A stretch of DNA of 64,000 bases from positions 406,439 through 470,438 of the forward strand of contig QKWP01000136.1 of NCBI GenBank assembly GCA_003550325.1, in the 5' to 3' direction. The stretch comes from Gigaspora rosea. Lineage: Eukaryota; Glomeromycota; Glomeromycetes; Diversisporales; Gigasporaceae. This document shows positions 29,276 through 42,175 of this stretch, in pieces. Each line of letters begins with the position of its first letter. Positions within the stretch are counted from its first letter, which is position 1. The notes below the pieces were generated by a model, which saw only the letters and a list, made by a program, of their open reading frames with translations, was not told the DNA's origin and did no database searches. The translations under genes and the position numbers were made by a program.

Positions 29276-31657
29276 ATATTTTTTTTTGTACCCAAATTTT
29301 TTTGCTTCGAGAATTTTTGGACTTTTTCCTAAATTTTTATATTTTTGCTCGACTATGCTCGCATTTTAGGTTTGTTCATTGTCTACATCGGAAGTCTCCA
29401 GACCATAATTATTTATTTATACTACAGTATAAGAATTTTTTTGAAAATATAAGCGACCTTATTGAATTTCTATATATAAATATAATTTTTTTTTTTTTAC
29501 TATGGAGGAAGATCTGAAGGGGTGTGTAATGTAAAACACAAAATCAAGTTGGTCTCGCCTTTCTTGAAACCTTCCTTTATCCCATCCTAAAGTTACTTTT
29601 CGAAAATTAATCACTGTCTCTGTATCGAAGTTGCAATAATAGCAATGTAGTTGCCGAAAAGTTAAATAATTCTTAAATGAGGCCGAAGGGATTTGGGAAG
29701 TGTGCAAATGTTTAGATGTCCAGCATTTATGGCGAATTTATAAATTACAATAAGTTACATGTTTCAAGGATTTGGTGGCAGAATTTTGCTGCTTCACTAG
29801 ACTGTGTACAATTAACATTTAGAATGATGAAAAAAAAATTAGTAACATAACTGCTTTTTAAAGATTCATGATCATCAAGTCCCATCAAATTTTTCTGATT
29901 GCTGATGTTGATTAGCATATAATAAATAACTAGATAAAAAATCAGATTTGTAAACGTTAAAATAAAAATATGTTATCAGTCAATCGAGATGTCACACCCA
30001 ATTTTTTATCATAGAATTTTCATAAATTATACAAATCAACGAAATCATGTTTTTAAAATTTTCTCCTCAGGTTTTAGTCATATTATATGATCTTATATCT
30101 ACACTATGTGACCAAAATCCTATATATATTTTTCTAATTAACTTAATATGCGAAATTACAGTACAAATTTCACAAATGCTACTACAAAGTATTAGATCCA
30201 GCCAATTATATTTCATAAATTATAATAAGAGAAGAGTAGCTGCACAATATAGATAATCATACAAAGTTATAGAAACTTAAAATTCTAATAGTTTATTACA
30301 TTAAGATAAATAAATTAAACCTTATCAAAATCACTGTTTAATATACAGTAATCAAATAACGTATTTTTCCAATTTTATGGGTAATCGCCTTGTATATTGA
30401 TGCAATATTTCTATTTCGGATTGATAGCAGATGGTAATAAATGAAAACACTTATACTCTTTATTAATAACTCTAAAAATAAATTAAAAAAATTAAAATTT
30501 TATATTATAATAGGTATGAATTTTATCACTAACCGACATATATTATACCAAACACCTGATTTATTTCAGCGTACCAATATCTACAAATAAGACATATAGT
30601 GTGACAATTAAAAAATTTTAAGCTGATTCTTTAAATTGAAAATTAGTATTAAACTCCTTCCAATTATTCCTAAAGACTTATAATTGGCTCAATTATAAAC
30701 ATATATATATAAGCCATTGAAAGTTTATGAAACAGATCAAACTCTTCATTCCAGAGAGGTTTTATTGATGGCTAAGTTCCAAAATCGATAATTAATTATG
30801 TATCAATATTTACAAAGAAATCCAGTCTGATTATTTGTGGAATTTAATAATGGCAAGTTATCAGGTAGGCAATGCCTTATAACTCATTTAATTTAAGGTC
30901 AACCTAAGGAATTGAATTCTGAAGGAATTAATACTCCACCAATTTAACTCATTATCAGGCAACATCTGCCTGTAACTTGTTTTTATGGCAGGTTTTGATG
31001 AATTTATTAGAACTAATTTGCAACAATTCGTCTAGATCAATTATTAATCACTAAATTGTGTTACACATTTAAATATTCAAAATTAATCCGTTCTTAAAGG
31101 GTTAGCTTGAAATGCCAAGCGAACATAATCTACATTAATTCCTTAAAGTTTATCCGCTATTATTTTAATGATCCAGTCAAACATGTAATTATCATTAAAA
31201 ACGATATAGACAATTTATTATGTTTAGTATATCTGACGATATTACGATATTATTGCTTATCCTTCTGGTCTATATAAGTATACCCAGTTTCAAATTTTTT
31301 ATAAAACCTTGCATTTCCAGCAACCACCATCTACTGTTTAATAAAACAGGGTTCACGAACATACATAAAAGTATACATGTTATCTTTATCATACTTGATT
31401 TTTCTTATATATAAATGCTTGAACAGAAGCGTGTTCCCGACATCAAAATAGTATCATTACTTGTTATATGATAATGTGATTAATTTATATTTACGTTAAT
31501 AATTACTGTGATGGCTGCTTTGTGGTCTTTATATAAAAATTATTCAAAGAACTTGTTTACGCCTTTCGTAAACTTTATTTGACCATTCACAAACGTCACT
31601 GGAATTTTATAGTATTTTAATTAGAGATGAGAAATCGATCTCGTTGAAAATATCGTA
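29276..31657. other. AT-rich intergenic DNA, no recognisable gene
   Basis: Several open frames of 60-100 codons exist (for example around 29302-29517 and 30047-30256), but none has domain-like sequence. No element ends could be paired with confidence. Confidence 0.4.
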
Positions 31658-32005
31658 AGGTCACGCAAAGTTGATTTTTCGGTTTGCATTACATGGAATC
31701 TGAAAAGGTCGGTCGTTTTTTTTTAATTTACTGTAATTAATAGAATAATGTTTATATTTAAGGTATGCAAGGTTAATTTTTCATTTTGCACAACAAGGAA
31801 TTTAAAAATTTGCTCAGCATTCATATTTTTCCGTCAGTCCTATTGGACAATTATGGAAATTAATGTCTCCATCGGGGAAAAAAATAAATGTCAAAAATCG
31901 AACAATTGGTACAATTGGGATCTAAAAAAAAACCAAAAAAAAAAATTGAAAAATTGAAAAAATAGGTCGGGTAATGCAAAAAGAAAAATCAATTTTGCGT
32001 GACCT
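31658..32005. mobile_element. 348-bp MITE with AGGTCACGCAAA ends
   Basis: The left AGGTCACGCAAAGTTGATTT and right AAATCAATTTTGCGTGACCT are inverted repeats of about 37 bp. The core (CCATCGGGG, ACAATTGGTACAATTGG) is shared with the 205-bp element at 50192-50396. A related end occurs near 39003 (GGCCACACAAAGTTAATTTT). Confidence 0.75.
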
Positions 32006-32457
32006 AATATAACTCATTTAGGCAGAAGAAAAAATATTACAAATATCTACAAATTCATTTTACGTAAATTTTATTTAATTTTGGGTATATATCAATTCTG
32101 GTAATTTTGAACAAAAAAAGCTTAATAGAACTTAAAAATAACAATTTGTTTATTGATCGTCCAATGCATGTCATATAGTAACGACATATAATGTCGTATA
32201 TTAACTCTTTTTTTAACAGTTATAAATTTAATTATGTAATCATAATAGCTTGTGTGTACACTTAAATCTTATTTTTTATTTATTGATATTAAAATATATG
32301 TCACATTTTAAATACAAAATAGAAAAATAAAAAAAATAACACTAAATGTAAGTAAGCAAAAACTAAATATAGCTATGTAAAATAAAGTATCTAAAAATTT
32401 ATAATTCAAAATTTATATTGGTAAATAGTTTAAAATTTTAAAATTATTGTAATATAA
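32006..32457. other. Downstream flank of the NMNAT-like gene
   Basis: AT-rich DNA with no element recognised. It probably contains the 3' UTR of the minus-strand gene. Confidence 0.4.
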
Positions 32458-33189
32458 TTACTTACTAGAAAATTTAAGAATTTTGTTTGTTTCTATATAA
32501 GTTACTACATCTGTTGAACACAATTTCTTCCAATTATTATTTCCATTTATAATCATATTACAAATTTTTTCTGATGTAATTGTAGGTTCATTATATTTTA
32601 TATAAATTATTTCTTCTTTAAATGTTTCCCAACCATTTTCTTTATATAATTCAGCTAATTTTTTTTCACATTCTTTTTCCCAATTTGGATTTCTTTTAAT
32701 ATCTTCAATATATTCTTCAATGATGATTAATCCATGTTCTTCCAAATGATTGATTTCTAGATTTTGAACTTCTTCATTTAAAATATAATCAGAACTACAA
32801 ATATACATTACTTTTATTGGTCTTTCAGTTTTTTTGTTTAAAGATCTTGATAAATTATCAACAACTTGATGAGTAAGATAAACTTCATTTAAGGATGATG
32901 ATTCTTCTTCATATATCTGTATCCAAGGAGATTTGCTTATAGCAAGCTTTATCATCTCTACTCTGTGTTTTAATGGAATTGATTTTTCTAAATATTCTGT
33001 ATTGACATGTTTTTCAGAATTTGGAGAGATAAATCCTTTCACTATCTCATATTTTTTTTCTTTTTCTAAATCTTCTTTTATTCTTTCAAGTTTATCTAAA
33101 TTTTGATTGTGAATAGGATTAAATGATCCATTTAGAAGTAAAGCAATTAAAGGTTTTGATGATAAAACATTAGTTGTTTGAGTATTCAT
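32458..33189 (-). CDS. NMN/NaMN adenylyltransferase-like protein, probably catalytically altered
   Basis: A single-exon ORF of 243 aa. The fold markers of eukaryotic NMN adenylyltransferases (NAD synthesis, NMN plus ATP to NAD) are present in order: LLLNGSFNPIHNQNL (residues 17-31), GFISPNSEKH, LKHRVEMIKLAISKSPWI, IKVMYICSSDYI, GLIIIEE and a C-terminal ITSEKIC at 204-210. The family normally has GSFNPxTNMH and ISSTKxR. Here the second motif residue expected to be His is Asn30, and the final Arg is Cys210 (TGT, one CpG transition from CGT); the Thr is Glu207. Length is slightly short for the family. These changes suggest a divergent or inactive paralogue, yet the frame is intact, which argues against simple decay. 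No introns are needed. Confidence 0.75.
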   Translation of the reverse strand: MNTQTTNVLSSKPLIALLLNGSFNPIHNQNLDKLERIKEDLEKEKKYEIVKGFISPNSEKHVNTEYLEKSIPLKHRVEMIKLAISKSPWIQIYEEESSSLNEVYLTHQVVDNLSRSLNKKTERPIKVMYICSSDYILNEEVQNLEINHLEEHGLIIIEEYIEDIKRNPNWEKECEKKLAELYKENGWETFKEEIIYIKYNEPTITSEKICNMIINGNNNWKKLCSTDVVTYIETNKILKFSSK

Positions 33190-33427
33190 ATTTGATAAAA
33201 AACATAGCTTAGAGAGGCTTAGATAAGATCAAAAGCAAAAAAAAACTTCTTAAAAATTTTACGTAAATTTATAATAATATTATAAAATCATGAATTTTTT
33301 TATAAAAATCAATTATACAAAAAAAAAAAAATTTCTTGTATAAACCTGTAAAAACAGTCTTGTGCATAAATATATATAAATTATTGAGCATCTATATTAC
33401 GTATTTAGACTACGTACAACTATGAAA

Positions 33428-33824
33428 TGTCGGATATTCCTGTATTCCAGTATTCGTCGATATATACCATTTTGATATTTTCCATCCCGTGTGCGAGTGA
33501 TACAAATCCAAACTGAGAAATTAGCCAATCAGAGAACGTAAAATGTGATAATCCCGGATCAGCCCGACACGTGAGCAAAGCGAAAAAAAAAACAAAAAAA
33601 AACAAAAAAGAGAAAACACAAGAAAATGAGTGTTTAAACCTGTCTTGGGACACTAATTGAAAATTACGGGAATGTAATTTTACATATAAAAACTGATTAT
33701 TTATTACTATAGCCTCTAACCCTCACGTCCTAACCCTAAATTTTTAATTTCACAAACTTAGTTTATTTTTACGTTGAATTTCCTTTTTGGGCTTGTGTCA
33801 CTCGCAAAAAAAAGTATTCCGACA
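33428..33824. mobile_element. 397-bp MITE, core shared with the 6042/6367 family but with different ends
   Basis: The ends TGTCGGATATTCC and TATTCCGACA, and the subterminal TGCGAGTGATACAA versus TTGTGTCACTCGCA, are inverted. The core (CCCGGATCAGCCCGA, TAAACCTGTCTTGGGACACT, GGGAATGTAATTTTAC) aligns with the 6042-6335 element, whose terminal repeats are unrelated. It lies about 240 bp upstream of the NMNAT-like start. Confidence 0.65.
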
Positions 33825-34198
33825 ATAATAGTGTCCAAGCCATTGTAAATTATGAATATCTCTACTTATTTTTACACATTATTACTGTTATTCTAATCTA
33901 TGAACATAAACACATCCTTTCCCGTAAACAAGTGCCCCAATCTAAGCTTTAGTATAACCTAACACTTGGTCACAAGTACATCTAATTTATATTGTACGTA
34001 CGTACGAACTAGTTATTATTATATACTATTGTTATGTAGCATAATACGTACTGCATTAAATCGGATAAATATTTTAAAAAATTAAGTTTGTGCAACATAA
34101 CCTCAAGACCTTTGCCTAATTGCAAATAAAATTAATTATTGGGAAAGACAATAATATCAAATATTATCAGTTAATATCAATTATGTTTTATATCAAAT

Positions 34199-34238
34199 GT
34201 ACGTACATACGTCCGCACGTACGTACGTACGTACGTAA
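34199..34238. repeat. (ACGT)n microsatellite
   Basis: TACGTACGTACG-type tetranucleotide repeats, self-complementary. Similar tracts occur near 33995 and at 53398-53421. No gene is seen in 33825-35225. Confidence 0.85.
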
Positions 34239-35225
34239 TACCGTTGCGATAATTTTAAATATTATACAATCTATTTAATATCTATAAGATTTTAAGATCA
34301 CTAGCCAATAAAATTTTGTACTATGCTTTTTACCAATAAATTCTAAATTACATTTTATCAAACCAATTTGCATGATATTATGTCAAACAATCTTAATGTT
34401 ATGTATAATGACCGGGTTGAAACAAGTTTTAACGCTAATTTTTCTAGATAAGTCGATGTTATTATGAATTTAATTAAAAGTTGGTTAAGGTTAATATCAT
34501 ATGAAACTAATTAATTAACAATGAATAATATCAAAATGATTTTTAAATCGATGCTAAAGAACTTTCATGAAAAAAAATTCTGAACTAAGATCAAAATTAG
34601 GTTTAATCTTATACTATATGTTAAAAGAACATCGTGTGCCGTCCACCTTTTAAAGTTACGTTTTTGATATCCGTTACACTTAAATCAGGTTACATACTGT
34701 AAACATTGATTTTCGATTTATAGTTCTGCAACGTATAATACAGTATCAACATATATACTTACAGTATACAACTGTGAATAGATGTCAGCTTATTTAAAAT
34801 CTAAGATGTGAATCATGTTATAATAGCATTGGTAGATGTTCAGAGAATTTGAACATGTGTATAATCCTGGTTTATGAAACGAATACCAAAGAGCACGTGG
34901 CTTACATAAATCGATATGGATTTAATACTTTTAATAATTTAGCACGTATGTATTACGTATGTTATACATGCCAGATACGTTGTACCCAACAGAATATGCT
35001 CCTAAATACTTTTAAAATTATGTATCAATATTTGTAAATATCATGTCGTAGTTATGAACAAAGTCGCTTTGTTACAATTAAGTCGTTACGTTATCAATTT
35101 AAGATTACGATTTGTTCTTTTTTTTTTTTTATAAAAATCGTGTCCATAGTAGATTTATTCGATAAATAGATAGCCTTGATAATTATAAAAAACTATAAAT
35201 ATTCATAATAATAATTCAACATTCG

Positions 35226-35378
35226 CCCTAATTTTAATTCTAATTCTAATAAGAATAAGAATTACGATTCTAATAAGTATAAGAATAAGAATTACGATTA
35301 CAATTTCAATTACAATACAATTACAAATACAATACAACTACAATTACAATACGATTACAAATACAATTACAGTACGAT
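35226..35378. repeat. Imperfect (ATTACA/AATACA)n minisatellite
   Basis: ATTCTAATAAGAATAAGAAT-type units give way to AATTACAATAC-type units. The tract ends about 30 bp before the small ORF at 35411. Confidence 0.7.
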
Positions 35379-35410
35379 TTTCAAAGCAAATAATACTATT
35401 GTATTAGAAC

Positions 35411-35631
35411 ATGCCTCCGGTAAAAGTAACATCTGACCGTCGTGCTACCTGTAAAGAAAACGAAAGAAAATGTTGGGCTGCACGAACTGCTGAACAGAAA
35501 GCAGAGCAGAATAAAAAATAAGAGAACGTAGAGAATCACAAACCCTACAAGAAAAATTTAATAAGCGATTAGACCGTAAAAAAAAGGGTAAAAATTCCCG
35601 TATAATTTATCAACTTATAAATCTTAAATAA
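35411..35631 (+). pseudogene. Small charged coding fragment with a frameshift
   Basis: An ATG opens 36 codons (MPPVKVTSDRRATCKENERK ... TAEQKAEQNKK) ending in TAA at 35519. One base back, the frame continues as RERRESQTLQEKFNKRLDRKKKG to a stop at 35629. The shift falls in an A-run (AATAAAAAATAAG). A splice-donor-like AAG-GTAAAA follows at about 35586, so it may be a first exon. Arg/Glu/Gln-rich text of this kind occurs at the start of some transposon-encoded proteins, but I do not assign a family. Confidence 0.45.
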
Positions 35632-36267
35632 CCTATATACTACGAATGTCAAAATTATTTCAAGTATTTTTACTACTATATAGACACATTATTAATATTT
35701 TACTCCCATACGTATATGCACATACATGTACGTGTAAGCCACAAATAAGCACCACGCAATGTGCTCTGATTTAACATTAAGCAATCGACTTAGCCACGTC
35801 AACCAACCAATACAATTATATATAATTTTTACGTTACACGTTCCGATTAGTGTAAACTTTTTTTCACAATATTTTTTTAATTTCGTTACATGTGTAAATA
35901 AAAAAATTTCAAACTGTTTTATTAAACTGAAATCCCAAAATTTTACAACGTAAATTCGTACACCAAAAAACAATGGCATAACCTATTATATTCAATCGAA
36001 CTTAGCATTTACACGTCCTATCAGGACCGTAAATTATTACTGAATTATAGTATTCTATTCTGATATGCAAAGTAATTTTTTAATTAATAACTTCTTATAA
36101 CTTCTTAACCAAATCTAAACATATTAATTTTCGTATTTTTAAAAAACACTAACCATTATTAACACAATATAATAATAATTTTCTAACAATCATATTCTCA
36201 AACCGCAGTGTACGATGTATCATGAAGTAATTTTGACATGTGATGTTAACCATACTGTGCAGATACG
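35632..36267. other. AT-rich intergenic DNA
   Basis: Overlapping open frames on both strands (35692-35979) have no recognisable domain. Confidence 0.4.
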
Positions 36268-36359
36268 AGGGATGGGGAAATTCTGATTGGTTTGGATTGG
36301 TTTAATATATATTATAAAATATATTAAAACAATCCAACCAATCTGAACTTCCCCATCTA
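36268..36359. mobile_element. 92-bp hAT-type hairpin MITE with 8-bp TSD CAGATACG
   Basis: The left AGGGATGGGGAAATTCTGA and right TCTGAACTTCCCCATCTA are inverted, and pairing continues through the centre so the whole element folds back. CAGATACG flanks both sides exactly (36260-36267, 36360-36367). The TAGRGATGGG-like terminus and 8-bp duplication are hAT features. Confidence 0.8.
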
Positions 36360-38212
36360 CAGATACGTTAACGAGAATTTTAATTCCTACTATATTCGGA
36401 TAAGTGAAAACCATTACTTATGCTAAAAAAGGATTTTGCAAAAATCAGCATAGCGAACTTCAAGAATGTTGAACGGAAACCTGTGATGCTAATTATCACG
36501 TGCTATTACTTATTGTTGATTTTTATATATTGTACCATGTGACAATTAGCATTACATGGTTTCGTCAGGCATCACTATGAACAACCGCTCAAAACGTTAT
36601 ACATTCATGTGATCGTACTGGTACAAAAGTTATCCGTATATTTCTAATCTTATTTAAACGAGATAGGTGGCGCGTAAGCGTCACCTGTCGTGCTAGTTAT
36701 AATAATAAATAAATGTATATACGTATTCATCTAAAATATATATTACATATCATGTGCAAAGCACAGGTTACAAACTAGTCATTAAATAAGAATGTATTTT
36801 CTCCGTTGTACATACGAAACTTAAAATTTTAAAATCATGCACTAAACTTATACTTTTCTTTAGTAAATGAGAATTACTTTCTATTATCTACAATACAATT
36901 TACGTAGAATGCTATATAAGAAGAAGTCATCTGCCTTACTTATAGGATGATTCAAATTAAGTTATTTTGAAAATAAGGAGTAGCACAAAAAAAATTCTAT
37001 TTTGTTTTGAAATTTCGAAATCAGAAAATGAAATAAGAATATTTTTCTGACAATATATTATCGTCATATAAAAAGTATAAATCTAATTCGTAACAACCTG
37101 TTACGTTCTTTTTTTGTAACAGCTTTATTATAAGAAAATTTTACTAAGATGACCTCTATTGCACTTCTAACAAAAAAAAAAATCCTGCATAAATCTTGAC
37201 CCTAACCTTAACTTTAGCCTTACTTTAACATTAAAATTGCTGTTACGTAACAGGCTGTTACGAATAGACTTTTTCTATAAAAAATAGACTTTATATGTCA
37301 CATATTAAAAATGAATGCATCATTAATTTTATTTGAAAACTGACATCTTGTCATTAATTTTCAAGAATGTCAGTAAAAAAAAACGACAAAATCGTAAGAT
37401 CGTCTCGTTAAATTATTAAACTGTTATCATTATGAAATTGATTCAAATTTGATATAAATTTAACCGATCAAGCAATTCATTTTTACGTTTTATTTTTAGT
37501 TTATTGATTGTTTGCCGTCGCAGTATTTTCTCTTGGCTAATCATGACTTAGAATAGATACCTGCCCAGAGATTTTAATACTTCCATTAGCACATAAAATG
37601 GAGATTTATTCGGTTTTTTTTCTGGCCAAAATTAAATTTTTTGCTTGAAAGGTATGTAAAGCAGTTTGATTATGTAACTGTATCTATCCAATTCCCATAG
37701 AACACTGGGAATTACCCATTAATGAAAAATGGGTTTAACCAAGTTTTATTTGGCAATATCACATAATTAGAACAATTCTAAGGGTAAAAAGAAGAATTAA
37801 TAGTGATACCGGCAATTTGATAATGGAAGTATTTATCATGCCTTTCTATTACTGTATTACACTATAAATCTAGAAATCCAGTATTCCGACAATGGTAGTT
37901 AATGGAATAATAAAAATTCATCTTTATCTTTAACTCTTACCTTAGGCCGTTTGAAGTTAATTTTTTGGTTAATATCATTTCTAAGACTCTCGGAAGGGGG
38001 AGGGGTAGAGATGCGCCACATACAGTACTATACGTACACTATACGTACAGTACTGTATCTGGTATGTACTGTACGCGATCCTTATATATGAGGTCCTTAA
38101 AGCCAGGTTAAAAAAGTTATGTTTTTGATGTTTAGAGTTACCTTTATGGTTAGCAGTTTATTTATATATCAAGAATACAATTTATACAATGTGAAAGATC
38201 TGGTGCAGCTTG
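36360..38212. other. AT-rich intergenic DNA with a palindromic TACGTACAGTAC cluster
   Basis: At 38015-38075 several overlapping palindromes built from GTACAGTACTGTAC and TACGTACACT occur just after TAGAGATGCGCC. Near 37880 a single CCAGTATTCCGACA resembles an end of the 33428 MITE. No gene. Confidence 0.45.
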
Positions 38213-40448
38213 CTTCACCAACAATCAACACACTGACACCCCACTTCACCAACAATCAATTTAACAACAGGCTTGTCTTACAGACGACCAGTTCACTGAC
38301 ACTCAACTCACAGACAAGCTGACTTAACTGACGAGCTTATTTTGTCAACTATTAATTCACTAACAGTACATTCACTGACAAGATTGATTTACCAACAAGC
38401 TTATTTTGATGACAATATAATTCATCGACACTACGTTTTACTGACAGTACTTAACTTATTTGTATGGGTAACACAAAATCTGATTTTGTAAATAAACTAA
38501 GCACGTGAGATAAAAATTTAGGGTTAGGGCCTTAGTATTAGAGGCAATAGGGTTAAAATGCTGTTTATTATATGTAAAATTTCATTCTCGTCATATTTAA
38601 TCAGTGCACCAAGATTGATTTAAATATTAGTTTTTGCATATTTTACTTTTTTTCTTTTACACATGTTCTGATTCTTCATTGGGATGATCTGAAATAGTCA
38701 AAATTTGCCCTCTCCAATTGGTATTTCCTCTCCAGGAGTTTATATTACCTGGGTGCTGGTCAAAATTGACAAAAAAAAATCCTGACAATCCCAACACAAA
38801 AAACTTATTAAGTTTATTTAAGTTAGGTTTGAGTTAGTGTAAGTGCTTAGATTAGAGTTAAAGTGAGCACCTAGGTTAGAGTTTGGATTTAGGCAATTTT
38901 ATAGTAAAATTGTTCAAGCAAAACTTTTTTTGATTGTTGGGATTTTAGATTTTTAGAATTTTTTTGTTGGGATTATGTCCTGTCAGAATTTTGACCCAAA
39001 CACATTTTAGGCCACACAAAGTTAATTTTTTATTTCCATAACAGAATGTACTGTTTGTAAAACATACTCAGAATTATATTGTCATCAAAATAAGCTTGCC
39101 AGTAAATCGGGTTCATTTTACCAACAGTTTGTTTCACTGAGGTTCATTTCACTAAACAAGTTTTTTTTAAAAAAGCACACTAACTTTAGCCCTAATTCTA
39201 CCTAATTCTACCCTAATCCTAACAACATTAAGTTGTTAATTCAGTATAATAAAATAATTAATAAAAGCTATTTTGCATCATAATGAGATTGTCATACAAT
39301 AATATCAAGAATTTTAAATTTGTATTCGAATGCTTGTCCAACATGTGTGGTGTGCTTTATTTGCACAAAAATTTATGGAAAAAACTATTCATGTTAACCA
39401 ATAACTTTAACAAGAAAAATAAAATAGAATCAAATATAAATTAGTCTTTTATAACAAATATATTAATTGAACAGGTGTTGCTATTAAAAAAGTTAATTAT
39501 GATTATGAATTAAGTTATCCAAAACTCTTTAAAAATAAAATTTTTATCTTCAACAAGAATGAAAATAATTAGAATAAATAAATACCTTTGTTTGAATAAA
39601 AATGGATCTTGCCAAAGAATTGGAATTGAAATTTAGTTTAATTTTTATAAAAATGAATTTTTTATCTTTAACAAAAAATGAAAATAATTAAAAATGAATA
39701 AATGCCTTTGTTTGAATGAATATGGATCTTGTCAAAAATTTTAAAAACTAATTTTTCATTTTTGACAAGAAACAAAAAATAATTAGAAATAAATAAAAAC
39801 TCTATTTGAATGAAAATAAAACTTGCTAAAGAATAGAATTAAAATTTAATTCAATTTTTAAAAATGAAGTTTTTATTATAATATAAAAAAATAATTAGAA
39901 GCAAATAAAAGCTTTATTTGAATGAAAATGGATATAGAAATTGAAATTTATTTCAAATTTTTAAAATAAATTTTCCGTCTTCGACAAGAAATAAAAATAA
40001 TTAGAAATAAATAAAGCTTTATTTTAACAAAAATAGATCTTGCCAAAGAATAGAAATTGAAATTTGATTCAATTTTTTAAAACCAAATTTTCATCAAAAA
40101 TAAATTAGAAATAAATGAAGGTTTTGTTTAAATAAAAGAATAGAAATTAAAATTTTACAACTTCTGATATTTAATCTTATTGTAATATACTAATCTTATT
40201 AAATTACATATTTGATTCTTATTCACCAAAAATAATAACTTATCAAATTTAGCTAAAATTGTCATCGTCAAATTTTTTAGTGTGTTCCAGAATTTATGAA
40301 AACAGCTGTAATTGTCAATAAAAAAAGCTTGTTAGTTAAGTTAGCTTGTCTGTAAGTTGAGTACTAGTGAACTAATCATCTGTAAAACAAGCCTGTTGTA
40401 AATTGATTGTCAGCGAAGTGGGGTATCAGTAAGTTGATTGTCAGTAAA
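38213..40448. mobile_element. 2.2-kb element with long repeated inverted arms
   Basis: The left arm (38213-38460) and right arm (40305-40448) are inverted copies over about 150 bp. Each is built from repeated words such as TTCACTGACA, CAACAAGCTTATTTTG and TTTACAGACRAC. A second copy of the right half lies at 59145-59550, collinear through GTGAGCACCTAGGTTAGAG and TTTTTTGATTGT. No transposase. The arms resemble those of foldback or MULE-like elements; the class is not settled. Confidence 0.6.
39520..40160. repeat. Five to six degenerate tandem units of about 115 bp
   Basis: Each unit has AATAATTAGAAATAAATAAA, then a TTTGAATGAAAATGGATCTTG-like stretch, then GAAATTTAATTCAATTTTT. The array is inside the 38213-40448 element and absent from the partial copy at 59145. 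Confidence 0.75.
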
Positions 40449-42175
40449 ATAATATGGACCCATGTAGATCAATATATGAAATCTGTCCTGCTTTAAGAGC
40501 CCCCAAATAAGTATTCAAATCACAAGAATACTATCCTGTTCAATAACATAAATTTTAATATTATAATATTTGCTTATCTAATTTTTATAATAAGAACTGT
40601 TTAATATAAACCCAATCCCCAAAGTGAGCACTTAGACTAAAAAAAAAGAACTATTTAATATAGATACACCATAATATAATTAAATCACATTCTTTGAAAT
40701 CCAATTAGATTCTCAAATTTGGATACACCCTTTCATTTCTCACTTAACTATGCACTTCATTGTACTCTGTTTCTAAAATTCTATTTATTTAATATTTGGC
40801 TTTTTTATTTTTTTTATAGAATTTTTTATTATATTGATAAAATTATAATCACTGTTTGTTAAAAGTAAGAATGAAAAAATTTCAATAGCCAAATTAGTAA
40901 TGGGCTAAATTGATTAGATATTATCATATTACTTAATAAATATTATTTTATATTTTTTGGTTTTGATATCATAAAAGTTTCTAAAATTTTTACATATATA
41001 GTAAAGAAAGGGTAATGTAAACTACTGAATTAATAATACATATATAAAAAGAAAATTTACTTTTTAATGGTTTGGATTTACTGTTTTGTACTAGATTTAG
41101 ACACTTTTCAAAAATTCATAAAAAATCTAAAAAATTTAGAAACCAAATTTTTTTATATACAAAAATTTAATAAATATTCAAAAATTGGTTAGTAGGATTT
41201 TTTTGTATATTAATAATAAAATTATTAAGAAAAAAATTTTTAATAACCTCAATTTTTCGTGTAACCTTAACTGTACTAAATTTAGTACATCCCCATCTAT
41301 ATTTTTTATTATAAATTACTAGTAATTTTTTAAATTGTGGCTTAGCACGAAAGAATCTTACCAAAAAAGGAAATTTTTTTTAAAAAAATCAAATAAAATC
41401 AAAAATAAGACTTAAAGTTATAAAACTTTTTATACATAGTGCTCTATAACTAGCAAATTATAAAGAGTTATTTAAAATCATAATTAATTATTTAGATTAT
41501 TAAATATTATAGCTAAAAAGCTGTCTAAATTTAGTACAAAGTACTACTAGTAGTACAGCTAAATCCTATCCATTAATCAACCAAATATCCATTACTGATG
41601 CAAACATAAAATTAATTAATATTTGTTAAAAAATTCATAAGTAATTCTAATTCTTATCAATAAGTGATCACTAATTACTAATTGAGAACTTATCAATAGC
41701 AATTATATTGTAAGATTAGATTATAGTTGTTGGTCAAAACTTTAGGTTTCACACTGCTGTACTAAAGAAATGATAAAACCTTAGTTTTGACTTGTAACAA
41801 AACTTTTAAAAAAGATAAAATAGCAAAGCTAATAATAAATAGCTAAATTGGCGAGGCATGGCTAAACTAGCAAAACATAGTAAAACTGGTTAAATATGAC
41901 AATATAAATAAAATGTAGTAAGACAGACAAAATTAAATCAAGTGAAATATAGCAAAACTAGTAAAACTAAAATTTATAAAAAGTACTGCATTGTGCAAAA
42001 TTTTACTAATTAAATAAACTATGAAAATAATAAAAATTACTAAATAAAAGCTGAAGGTAAAATTTATTAAATAGAATTATTTTATAATTCACTAGCAGAT
42101 TAATGTGATTGAAAATAATTTGTATATAATGTAGATATTTAAATCATAATTTTATAGACTGTGAAGATAGTATAT
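40449..42175. other. AT-rich intergenic DNA
   Basis: It contains a 16-nt perfect palindrome GTACTACTAGTAGTAC (41541-41556) and loose repeats of TAGCAAAACTAGTAAAACT (41820-41970). No gene is recognised. Confidence 0.4.

Noticed and set aside
29073-29369. Overlapping open frames of 69-98 codons around 28988-29517 as genes
   Set aside because: They run across degenerate AATATGGCC repeats and a pogo-type end, so the reading follows the repeat. No domain seen.
35692-35979. 95-codon minus-strand frame and 64-codon plus-strand frame at the same place
   Set aside because: Both are short, lack family motifs and overlap each other in AT-rich DNA, with nothing to favour either.
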